This document shows, one piece after another, positions 11,830-22,475 of a stretch of 64,000 nt of DNA. The notes below the pieces were generated by a model. It saw only the letters and a list, made by a program, of their open reading frames with translations, had not been told where the DNA came from and did not search any database. The translations under genes and the position numbers were made by a program. The DNA lies in the NCBI GenBank assembly GCA_935421135.1, contig OW285189.1, positions 21,950,298 through 22,014,297 on the forward strand, written 5' to 3'. The stretch comes from Bugulina stolonifera. Taxonomy: Eukaryota > Bryozoa > Gymnolaemata > Cheilostomatida > Bugulidae. How positions within the stretch are numbered: position 1 is the stretch's first letter; each line of letters starts with the position of its first letter.

Positions 11830-11945
11830 CGATTTCACATTCATGGAAATACCCATCCCTCACTGGGCTTTGAACCCGGCGTTTCTATGGCACCCAATTA
11901 CCTAGCACAGTTGACAGAACACATTACCACAACACCAGCTCCGCT
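11830..11945 (-). repeat. tRNA-derived SINE-like copy or tRNA relic
   Basis: On the minus strand the segment has an A-box-like GGTGTTGTGGTAATGTG followed about 45 bases later by a B-box-like GGGTTCAAAGCCC with a T-arm-type stem. The acceptor stem does not pair, so it is not a functional tRNA gene. Confidence 0.4.
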
Positions 11946-12184
11946 ATTATTCATACATGTGTAGGCCTAATAATTATCATTGTGACATTAATTATTTGAT
12001 GATCAATAAAATTGATAAATAGCCTAAATCAGTCTAAATGAAAACCAAGCCATTCATTTTTTAAATTTTCAAACTCGTTTAAATTTATGGCTTAGCTTAT
12101 GCCTTATGTAGCGGCAAAACAACAAACATGTTTTATATGGTAAATCTTTCCTCTAGCCTTCCGATAAACCGATAAAACTATGTA

Positions 12185-15100
12185 ATGGAAGCTACAAGTA
12201 CGGCTGAAAATGCAACTATTGATGTTAAAGAGAAAAGAGTTCCATATCTACCACCATGCCGCGTCTGTGAAGGTGTTGCTTCTGGATTTCACTATGGTAA
12301 GTTAGGCTAAAACCATTATGCGTTATTTTTCACTTTGAATGTGGGAGTTTCAGTAAAAAGGGGGTGTTAAGGTTATGTAGCCTATACCAAATTCTTCAAA
12401 AGGAAACTTGCTTATGCCCTTACGTAAACACCAAACAACCAAAGGTTTGTGCTGCCTTACCTGTCATAGACTTGATAACATCTGTCTCATATTTACTAGA
12501 GGCGGCAATACTACATGATTCGAGTGTAGACAAAATCCCGAGCATACTGTATCTCTTCAACTGATGTTTCATTTCTACCTTTATTAGCCAGTCACCGTTA
12601 CTTTGAATTTGCCTTATATGCATTTCACCTGAATTGAAAGTACATAATGCTTCCACTATTGTAGACCTTTGTGTAATTTGAGTAAATTATGAATTAGGCT
12701 ACAAAATATTTTGATGTGTTACTGTACACTGGGTTTTATTCGTGTGATTTTAATTTAACGTTTTAACAAGTGGATTGAACTCGTTAAAAAATAATTCGTA
12801 TCAATAAACTGTTAGTTAACCATATTCACGTGCTGTTTCCATTAGCTTACAGTATCGATGGCTAATTTACGCTCGATGCCACTACTGATCTGATAGCGTA
12901 AGTGGTAGAGTGTTTGACTATCATTCCAATAGACATGGGTTCGAATCCCACGGAAGCACTATTTCTTTCATAAGATTAGCGCTATACAATACTAGTTTCA
13001 TCTGTTTAACTATCATATAGGATTACTGCAAACACAATTTTATATTCAACTAGAGGGATTGCCTTAAGATTGCATGCACAATGTAAAGGACTACATGTAA
13101 AGGACTACAATGGTACGTCATGGCCAAACTAAACAGAGAAGCACTTTTTTTGCAGTATACTAATTTGAAGTTTACTGTTTGCAGATTACTATACAATGTT
13201 TTGTACTTTTGTACCATCACACTTTTTATGACCACATTTTACCACAACCCTGTACCTTTGTGGTCGTTAAATTAAAATCGATTTTTGGTGGGGTTCGTTT
13301 AATTAAAATCGCGTTATGCCCTTCTCAAGCCCATTTTTATCAAAATCGTTATCTTTTAAATGCGTGCTGCAAACCCAGTGTACCGTAGGTCTTATAGTAG
13401 ACCAACTAAGATGTATTTTATCACGTGTATATGTCTACATTGTAATACACAATATGAAGTAAATATCCACACACTCAGCCATATATTTTAGGTGTGAATA
13501 CATGCGAGGCCTGCAAGGGATTTTATAGACGGAGTGTAGCTAGACAGAAACCCTATCCCACATGTACAAGTGATGGAGTGTGCAACATACAGATGGAAAA
13601 TAGAAATTCATGTGCAGCGTGTCGCTTCAACAAATGCATGGAAGTTGGCATGAGCAAACAAGGTGTGTTATGTCATTTGGTGATGTATTTCTGCACTGTC
13701 CAAATTAAAAATTGGCTGTGTGTATGTTTAATCTACATTTTGCACATTGTTTGATAGAAGTCATTGTGTTAAGCTTGTATGAATGGACTGTTTTTCTCAA
13801 AACAAAATGCTGTAGAAAATATCCTACATTGACACTGAATCAGCAGCGACTGATTTCTTGTTTAGCAATTAAGACAGGGAGATATACACATGAGAAGAGA
13901 ACTTTGGATACCTTAGAGATCAAACAGATGTCTGCTAGTTCATCGCCAATAAGTCCTCCAGACACTGGTTCACCAGAATCTCCTAGTCAACGATCTGCTC
14001 TACCCACAAGTCCACTTATTTATGGTGAGAATATCGTCTCTTTGTCCAATGAAATATGTCAAGCTTTTCGTAAAAGCTTCATGGATGCAACTTATATTTG
14101 GGAACATACAGAGGAAGTTAGGGAAAAAGTAATGCAAATTCTTCGTGAACGAGGCATTTCTAAAGTTAATCGAGTAATCTACATTCCCGGACCCGGTGCT
14201 TCACGCGACAAAGATCAACAACACCTAAGTAACTTTGTACAACAGGTATGTCTATCAAACGTATAGTGTATGCCGTATAGTAACTTTGTACAGCAGGGAT
14301 GTCTATCAAGCGTATAGTGTATAGTACTTGTAAAAGTTTTATGCGGGTGTATCTGGCAAATCTGGTTGGCTAGTATTGGCAATGTGTTAATATGAATAGT
14401 AGAGTTGATGAATCACTGCCGGTTTGGAAAGACTGCAAAGGTGTAGCTCACTAATAGAAAAGGTCTACCACTCCTTCTTTACTGTTGTGCAAAGGTTTTG
14501 AAGTTCCCATGCATGAACAGTTTGTAGGCAGCATTCAAATCGTTACGGTTCACCTGCGACACACAACATTAATGTAATTGTTAATGTTTGACAGTTTGAG
14601 GAAATCCACCGAGTTGGACAATCTTATGGGAAATTGACGGGCGACAATCTGCTAAAGGTACCTGAATATAACATACTCGCTACTAAACTATTTGAAGCAT
14701 GGCTGCATCGAATTGACCAACTCATTCGACTGTTCGTACATTTTGTTAGAACACTTCCTCAGTTTCAGACGTTGCCTGTCACTGATCAGATAACACTAAT
14801 TAAAGCTGCGAGATCAGAGGTATCCATGTTGTTGTTCTTTATACATTATAAGCCTGAATGGCAGTCGTTAATAGATCTTCGACATGAGTCTGGTACACTC
14901 ACATTAATACCAAAAGAAGCCTTACTAATATTGTACTTCCTTCATGAGGAAGTTCCTGAAGAAACAGACCATCTCCATCTAGTTCAAAGGTAGTGTAAAT
15001 ATATACATGTAAAGTAACTCTCTGTCTCTGTGGACATATTTTACTTATATTGCCTTTACATGCAGACAGTAAGTACAATGTATATCAACTGATGATGTCG

Positions 15101-16456
15101 TATTATCACTGTCCCTCTCAATGGAATTGCTTGTCCCATGCTATCACCTGTCCCATGCTATCACCTGCCCCATACTATCACCTGTCCCATACTATCACCT
15201 GTCCCATACTATCACCTGTCCCATACTATCACCTGTCCCATGCTATCACCTGTCCCATGCTCAAACAGTCAGATAGCAGTGCAAATCCCAGTATGATCAA
15301 ACACTTCAAAGACAAACTTGCCATTTACATGTAGTATTAGTGAGATGGTTGAAATGATAAAACAGCTAGGGACATGCGAGAGTGCTACAAAATATTGCAA
15401 AACTTTAGTTAAAAGTATATATTTTGGAATCGTTTAGCTGCAGTGATAAAGGCCCTGGAAAGGCTCATAAAATATTGCTTAAAATTTTAATATGCTGGTG
15501 TTCAAGCGATCAAATAAAATATATTCTATCTAATGAAAATATAATTTCTATTAATTATAAATTTATGAAACTAATCAGAATCCAAAACTACATTTTTGCT
15601 ATAATTCATTGTAATATTAAGGTAGTCAAACCTTTGTTAAAGACTTTACATTGTATGTCCATAATAGGAGACAAATAGTATGTTATTCTAACCAGAAAAT
15701 TGAATTTACTGATAGCATGTGTATCTGCAACTTTACTATGTGTACATTGTAGGTGTTTGAAACAGATGGTCTCTTTAAACATGCATATAGATAACATAGC
15801 GGTTCTGTGTACTATCTGTGTGTTCTCTACTGATAGAGAGGGTCTTTCTCCAGAAGTATTACCTAAGATCTCACAAATACAAGATCAACTTTCCAAGGTA
15901 ATTTCTATACATGATGTAGGCCTACCTTGACATAGTGCAAGATGCCCATATGTACTATTTTATACACTAACAGAAAGGTTGAAATAGCAAAAGATCGCAC
16001 AGTTTGGTACCATGAAAACATGATAATTAGAAGGAGGTTTTTGATAAGTTTGATGAGGAACGAGATGGAAAAGGTTAGGTAACCTCTTGGTTGGTATAGT
16101 TAGAGTAAATTGTAGAACTTCTACAGCTCATCAAAGAAATGCACAACAGTGGTATCTTCTGTAACACTCTTATGCATTATAGAATGATGTTTGTTGTTTC
16201 ATAGGTATTAGCATACATACTTTCCTACACCCATCCAACAGAGAAATGTATATTGTCTAAGTATCTCATGCTACTGCCGTCCCTGCGTATAGTGAATGAA
16301 TACAACACTCGTAAACTAATCCTGGCTAGACACAGTCTCAAACCTGAGGTCAGTTCTTTGCTGCAGGAAGTTCTACCTCAATCTTTAGATGCTGCAGATG
16401 GTGGAGAAGAAGTAGAGACAACCCCAGAAAACTTGCAATTTCCCAAATCATTGTAA
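12185..16456 (+). CDS. nuclear receptor (complete), NR1-like
   Basis: Six exons: 12185-12296, 13492-13662, 13866-14245, 14595-14989, 15753-15897 and 16205-16456; 484 residues, all phases agree. Residues 25-94 are the two-zinc-finger DNA-binding domain. Finger 1 is CRVCEGVASGFHYG..CEACKGFYRR; finger 2 is C62-x5-C68-x9-C78-x2-C81, followed by RFNKCMEVGMSKQAIKTGR. The P-box is EACKG rather than the common EGCKG. A Ser/Pro-rich hinge (SSSPISPPDTGSPESPSQ) precedes the ligand domain (about 222-460), with signature FVRTLPQFQTLPVTDQ and ITLIKAARSEV. LLQEVL (453-458) fits the AF-2 helix, and an acidic tail follows. Finger spacing and the CTE look most like NR1-type receptors (inference by eye). It is a DNA-binding transcription factor of the nucleus, ligand unknown. 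Its ligand-domain exons mirror those at 1122-5340. Confidence 0.93.
12885..12960 (+). repeat. tRNA-like sequence (SINE head or tRNA pseudogene)
   Basis: TAGCGTAAGTGG matches the internal A box and GGTTCGAATCC matches the B box exactly, at tRNA-like spacing. However, the 5' strand cannot pair with the 3' end (GGAAGCAC), and no clean anticodon stem forms. It therefore looks like a degenerate tRNA or a SINE promoter head in intron 1 of the second receptor. Confidence 0.5.
15134..15260 (+). repeat. 17-bp minisatellite in receptor intron 4
   Basis: About 7.5 copies of TCCCATACTATCACCTG, with a C/T-type change (GCTATCA or ACTATCA) between copies. The open frame through it is a by-product of the repeat. 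Confidence 0.9.
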
Positions 16457-17164
16457 CATATTTTGAACCCTATACTAAGTTTGTTTCTATGCTACAGGTG
16501 TTGAGCTATGCAATTAATTGCTATAACACTGGTTTTATTTATAGCTGTGTAGTGTATCATAGTGTAAGTTCTAGACAGGCTCATTTAGCTGTTTTGTATA
16601 GATTAACCATGGTTGGTGATAATTATACACTCGATTACTTTTAGTTCTTATAACAACTGTAAGGACTAAGGAGTAATTATTATTGTAAAATTATTATTAT
16701 AAATCACTTTTTACTAAATGTTATGCTATCAGTATTAGTTCAATGATTTAGACAGAGTGTTAGTTGTAGTGTTTCAAATCATATTAGATTTAAATGTTAA
16801 TAGCCAAGCTAATAATTATCTGTTGATTTTTCTTATGATAACATATTGTATAATACATGTATTATGCATATTGTATAATATATTTCTCAGTTTAGTAGAC
16901 TACTATTGTTTACCCTATAGTTACTCTTGTCTATTGCTCATCTGATTTTTTCTGGTATTTCTCTAGCATATCTACATGTACATTATAATCATCTTTATAC
17001 AATCTATACATTGCATTTTATATAACCCAAGCTCATGTTTAGTCTTGTAAAAATTTATGTTTGTTTACACATAACAGTGGCATGAATATAATTTATAATG
17101 ATAAAATTACTTGTATTGTTTATAATTGTCTATGTTTATAATGAAAGTTTATATTATTCATGGG

Positions 17165-17180
17165 CCCCCCCCCCCCCCCC
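17165..17180 (+). repeat. poly-C tract
   Basis: Sixteen consecutive C residues flanked by GGG and AGGGGG. Its length is likely to vary and to be error-prone in sequencing. Confidence 0.95.
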
Positions 17181-17426
17181 AGGGGGTTTTCATATGGTAA
17201 AACTGCAACAGACTACAAATTTTCCTTACACTGTGTGAACCACCTCTGCATCCTTGTTCACATTAGCATTATATTGTTAGCTATGGGATTATGTTTTGAA
17301 GTTGTCCTCTCTCAATTTGTATTTTCTGAACAGTGATGTGTGAGAAAAAGCATCTTCAGAGACAAACCTGATGACTGAGTAAAAGTTATCTCTCCCTAGT
17401 TTGGGCAAGTTGGCAGTATTTCCAAT

Positions 17427-17492
17427 CAATATTATTCTTGAAGACTAATCTATGGTGGAATGGACTATGGGTAGTCTTCAAGAATATTATTG
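17427..17492. repeat. hairpin-forming inverted repeat
   Basis: The left arm CAATATTATTCTTGAAGACTA (17427-17447) pairs with TAGTCTTCAAGAATATTATTG (17472-17492) over 21 bases with two mismatches, around a 24-base loop. Confidence 0.8.
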
Positions 17493-19118
17493 AAATAAAT
17501 ATTATCACAGTCAGTCATGCTTTGTTGGAAGTATTATCAATCATTCTCCTTACATCATGGACATAATTTTATTATGTTTGAATATGAAATTAATAATAAA
17601 TGCCTGCAATAATTTGGTTCCAATTCTTAGTAGGTAAATGTGCCTCCTTTGTCAGCAAATATTGATTGAAACATTGATTTCAACATTAATTAATATCTCT
17701 CCCATGTATGATATAGTATTTACTATTGGCTATGGCTTACTTCATGCATTCGTTAGTCTCAGTGAATGTTGATGAGCATGCACTGTAGAGTGTTGACTAT
17801 AAACTTCACTGTCAATTTTTAAAAGTGTATTGTTATAAGATGAAGAAAATACATGTATGTGTACATGAAATATTTTCTTATTCAAAGTCCTACTAAATTA
17901 CATGATATTGTTGCTCTTTATTAAAAAGTTGTCCTCTCACTTTAGACAGTTAATCTACATGTAGGAGGGCATTACTCCCTACAGTATATATAACAACTCA
18001 ATTAGATTTAAAGGAGAATTTCACAAATTGTGCCCTACTTTGAAGTTAGTTTTTGTACTGTTCTAAACAAGATATTCAAACAATTATTGTACAGTATACT
18101 AAATCAACATGTGTTCTCTTATTAATAACAGAGGATTTGTATTTTATGACCCTCCTTATGCCTCAATTAGTGAAATTAAAACTCCTTCTAAACGATTGAA
18201 AAATTAGGAGTTATCTCCTTTTTGAGATTTCGGCATTCTATTTTGTGAGACTACGGTTTCCGGCGATCGACCATTCCTGGGGAGATAACTTTATACTATT
18301 ATCCGTATAATATAATGCTATGCTAATTATACATGTACTTGTTTTCCTTACTTCCATTTCAATTTCTTGACTGCATTTATAAATTGAGTGGATTAATTGA
18401 GTTGTCAGTGCAATCACATAGATCTTAGCATCGTCTGTCAACAATGCAAATGCATTTATGCCTGTACATGTATCAGTAATATAATATACATTTTATCATT
18501 ATAAAACTTATGTATGACAAATGAACGTGCATGTACATGCTGAAGGTACCATATGGCACAACACACTGTATTTTTATAAACATTATATGTAATCACGAAT
18601 TCTTTATTATATCTACATATACATATTTTATACATATGCATGTATAAAAGGTTTACACAATATCATTGGAAATAATTTCTGACACTCTGCTACCCATGAA
18701 AAACATTGGTAATAGTATTATTAAAAGTACACACTAAAATAGTATACTGCAGGTGGCTAGGCTAGGATAGCTTCAACTGCTGAATCTATGGCAAAGCACT
18801 AATGATTACCACCATATAGCATATACTATGGTTTTATAACATAGCCAACTGATTGTGCTAGAGAGTATTGAGCAGTCAGAGCAGAGGTGTACAAGTGGAG
18901 GAAGTTCCAGCAGAGTGCAGAGTGGACTGTGTTATGATCAAACTTCAACTTCACTGCCTGGATTTCAACAGTTGAACACTTGCATAGCTGGTGAGGTAGA
19001 GGTCACTGGCAAGCCCTACAGTTATAGACTGACCTTGTTGACCATATGATGTTGACAGCTAACATAGTGGCTGATAGCAAATGGTTGCAAGATTCAGGCC
19101 ATGGAGGTCAATAATTGT

Positions 19119-19266
19119 TTAGATGCAGAAGTGGAGAAATTTGAGATAACCTCTGTTTTTCAGTAAAACTTAAACAGAAATCGCTTTCTCTAGATTTATT
19201 CCCCTTCTCCAAAACCCCAGCTAAGGAGTAAGGAGGTCTATCTAGCTTTCACCACTACTGCACCTA
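19119..19266. mobile_element. MITE, copy 2 of a local family
   Basis: Same ends as 3385-3550 (GATGCAGAAGTGGAGAAATTT on the left, CACTACTGCACCTA on the right) and a similar interior. The right end is more diverged. Confidence 0.65.
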
Positions 19267-19909
19267 CATGCAAAAGCAATGGACAAATATTTAACCTCAA
19301 GGAGACTGCCGGCAAGGATACCAGACCAACTGCAATGATGAATGAGGGTTCTTCCTAAAGTTGTTCCTGTTGAACTGGATAGTTTACCCTCCATCAGTGT
19401 CTCTTGCGACATTCCAAGGCTATAACATTTTGTCTGAAACATCTTACCAGAATTTATCTGCAACCAAGAAATGACTGTCTCGTGTATTACTTTCATTTGC
19501 ACATAGATCTGCCTACACACACAGTCTTCATGTGTAACAATGGATAATTCATGTAAGTGTAATTACTATAATAACCAAATTCAAAATTATTAGAGACTCT
19601 GAAGGAGTATCAGATTCTAAATCTTCTTTGCCGATAAAGCATCAATGTTTAAGATACAGGATTCCGAGTAGTTATTCATACAACTACCTACCCCAAGAGC
19701 TATATGGATATGAAACTGCATTTTCTTGAAAGCATCGGCTAGTGCATGGTAAAACTCATTAGAGCTTCAGTACTACAAACTCATAGAATAAAGTAAGAGA
19801 GCATATCGGCATCTGGTGGCCCAACTGCAGCAGGCACTGCAACATCCTACAACACAAGTCAACAAGCTGTATGTGTTAGTATCAACTCAACATTGATAGT
19901 ATGCCCACT

Positions 19910-20280
19910 ATCGTCAGTATTAGTAGTCGCAGCAGCAGTTTACTAGCAAAATAAAAGAACCATTTGTGGTGTTAGCTGTAGTTCGTATTAGCAGTAGGTG
20001 TAGTTACTTATAGTAGTAGTTAGCAGTAAGTTAAAGTGATAGCAGTGTAGTAGCAGTATTACGGTGATTTCAGTAGTTAGTTATGGTTGCATTAGTAGTA
20101 ATCATGCAAGTAGTTAAAATCAGCAGTAGTAATAGTAGTAGTTGGTTACAATAATAGTTAGTCGTAGAAAAGTGGTAAGTTGTCGCAGTAGTACCAGGGG
20201 GTCCAGTGGTAGCAGTAGTAGCTACAGTATCAATAGAATCAACAGAAGTTGAATTATCAAAAGTAATAGTAGTAGTTAGA
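19910..20280 (+). repeat. imperfect TAG/CAG trinucleotide-rich tract
   Basis: Long interrupted runs of GTAGTAG, GCAGTAG and AGTTAG units. No open frame is maintained, so it is low-complexity DNA rather than coding sequence. Confidence 0.75.
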
Positions 20281-20590
20281 TATAGTAGTCACCAAGTCAC
20301 CACAGTGTAGGCCCAATATTTTTAGTCACATAGGCCTATGCCATTTTAGAAAATAGTTAAGAGTATCAATAGGGTTTGTCACAGTCACTGAGGCTAAAGT
20401 AAATTTCTTAATGGTCAGTATTGTCGAACAGATTCATAATATTGCACAAACATACATAGGATACTAGTTTTTTTCCAGAGATGTTTGCAAGCTTTATTTT
20501 GGAAACGAGTCTTTTAATAAGCCATAAAATGTTGCTTGAATTAACTGAGTCTGGCATCTCTGTTTTTTTCTTTTAGTCATTGGGCTTACT

Positions 20591-20675
20591 TACTGCTTAT
20601 TTTAATTTTATTTATCTGAACGCACGCCATGAAATGAAAATTAGCAAGATTAAAATAAAATTAAAATAGGCAGTA
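20591..20675. repeat. inverted repeat, possible MITE core
   Basis: TACTGCTTATTTTAATTTTA at 20591 is mirrored by TAAAATTAAAATAGGCAGTA ending at 20675, about 23-bp arms with one mismatch and a loop of about 39 bases. Confidence 0.7.
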
Positions 20676-21198
20676 AAGGAAGAAATAGAACACCAGGAAA
20701 GTATGGAGGTGAAGTGATGTACTGCAATCCAATACAATGGGAAAAAGATAGTTCCAAACTAAACCTCTCCGGGACAGTTTGAACCCCTAACCCCACCCAT
20801 TAATTTTCCTTTTTAATATTAATTTTTCATTTAATTAAACTTAATTATCGGTGAATTGTATTCTAATAAATGTAATCTACACAGTTGAGAAACGTCCTGC
20901 TGGAACTTTCGTTTTTTGGAAATGTTGCTTTACCATCTCCAACTAACAGCTTTAATCATTTATATTTAGCCTGTTTTGGTAAAAGCAACACACTAAATAA
21001 ATTGAATGATATATTATTATATTGATTTGCATTGCTTTCAATTGATTGTTTGACTTGTAATCATTAATTTACAGCGGCAAGGAAGCAGTAACTGGTGATT
21101 CATTTGTCTTGTGTCTAGTCAACAGCAATCTGATGCCAAAGAAATAAAAGTGATTTTATTGCAGCTTCAGTTCATGTTATATTTCCCACGGAAACTTA

Positions 21199-21333
21199 CT
21201 GAGAGTCACTGCTAGCTGAATCTGACTGAGAGTCACTGCTAGCTCCGAATCTGACTGAGAGTCACGCAAGCTCCGAATCTGACTGATAGTCACTGCTAGC
21301 TCCGAATATGACTGAGAGTCACTGCTAGCTCCG
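21199..21333 (+). repeat. about 31-bp minisatellite
   Basis: About four to five copies of a unit reading CTGAGAGTCACTGCTAGCT followed by CCGAATCTGA, with point changes and small deletions between units. Confidence 0.85.
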
Positions 21334-22309
21334 CTGAACTACCAATGAAACCCATGGTAGAGCAGTTATTAATTAATTACGTGCATAAGTAAATAAAAAC
21401 AAACATAATTGATGATAAATAACTATTTTAAACAAATTGAAACTAGCGTTTTTTATAGTTCAGTGAAACTGCAGTGACTGTCAGTCAGAGTGAGAGTCGG
21501 TGGGAAATAATCTAGTAGGATTAGAAAAGAATGAACAAATACTTATTATAATATAACTTGATTTGATTTCTTACCGACGGATGAATATGCATTGTAGAAT
21601 ATGCCGTAAGCTGTTAGTCAGTATAAAAGACAAGTAAGTGTAAGTAGCAGAAAACTTTGGAAATTACTAAAAAACACAAATGGCCGTCGCAAACCACTAA
21701 ACTGCGAATGCGCAAACTCGCCGGAAACAGCACGGCTATAGCAATATAGTGGATTTAACGAGGCATATAATAATCACCGCGCATATCGGTGTAAGTCTGC
21801 AGATCTTAGACTACCAACGAGGATGCGCCCGTGACCAATCAGATAAACCGATTTTTTGGATAAAAACGCGGATTTTGATATTTGTGGAAATGACGTCAGA
21901 AACCGCCAGATTTCGAACTATCACTTTAGAATCACTTCAAAATTTGTGATTTTCCCCTTTAATGTCATTTATAAGATTGTAAGAGATTTAGAGGTAGCCA
22001 ACGATTTAATAACATTACAATGGATGCTGTACATGTACATGTACATGTGTGTCTACTGTTGTCTGAAAAAGAAAATCACTCCCAGGAAGTGTCTTATAAT
22101 TTGTGCATCTGGTATTTCCACAAAAAGTAATAGTCCATCAGTAGGTTGATACAGTAATTCAAAATTAAAATAAATGTGGCGGCGTTGTGATACAAGATAC
22201 ATGTACAGTTAGATTTTGTGATAAGGGGTCATATTAAAATATATTTTTACATAAAAATAACTAAACTTACATTCTACATGTAGAACTAGTCATAAACTTC
22301 CCTTATCCC

Positions 22310-22315
22310 TTTATT
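22310..22315 (-). other. polyadenylation signal for the minus-strand gene
   Basis: TTTATT on the plus strand is AATAAA on the minus strand, about 161 bases after the stop codon of the gene at 22476-25066. Confidence 0.45.
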
Positions 22316-22475
22316 ACTAGACATACATTACTACATGTATAGCATACATAATATATATAATCAGTAAAATATCTAAATACTGCTCTGTCCACAACAACAG
22401 TCAACTTTGAGCAAATAACTGTAGACTTTCTTCCCACGATATACAAATGACAGCAACCAGAGAGTCTATCAATGT

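Larger units (their letters stand above)
16457..22475. other. intergenic region without recognised genes
   Basis: No spliced frame could be assembled on either strand. It contains a 16-C tract, a hairpin at 17427-17492, a second MITE copy at 19119-19266, TAG/CAG-rich DNA, an inverted repeat at 20591-20675, a 31-bp minisatellite and a relatively CpG-rich block at 21660-21960. The 3' UTR of the second receptor should occupy its left part; no canonical AATAAA was seen close to the stop. Confidence 0.55.

Noticed and set aside
12885..12960. Functional tRNA gene
   Set aside because: Internal promoter boxes are good, but acceptor and anticodon stems do not form.
18855..19049. 64-codon frame with Ser/Gln-rich start
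   Set aside because: Isolated, no homology recognised, no splice partners.
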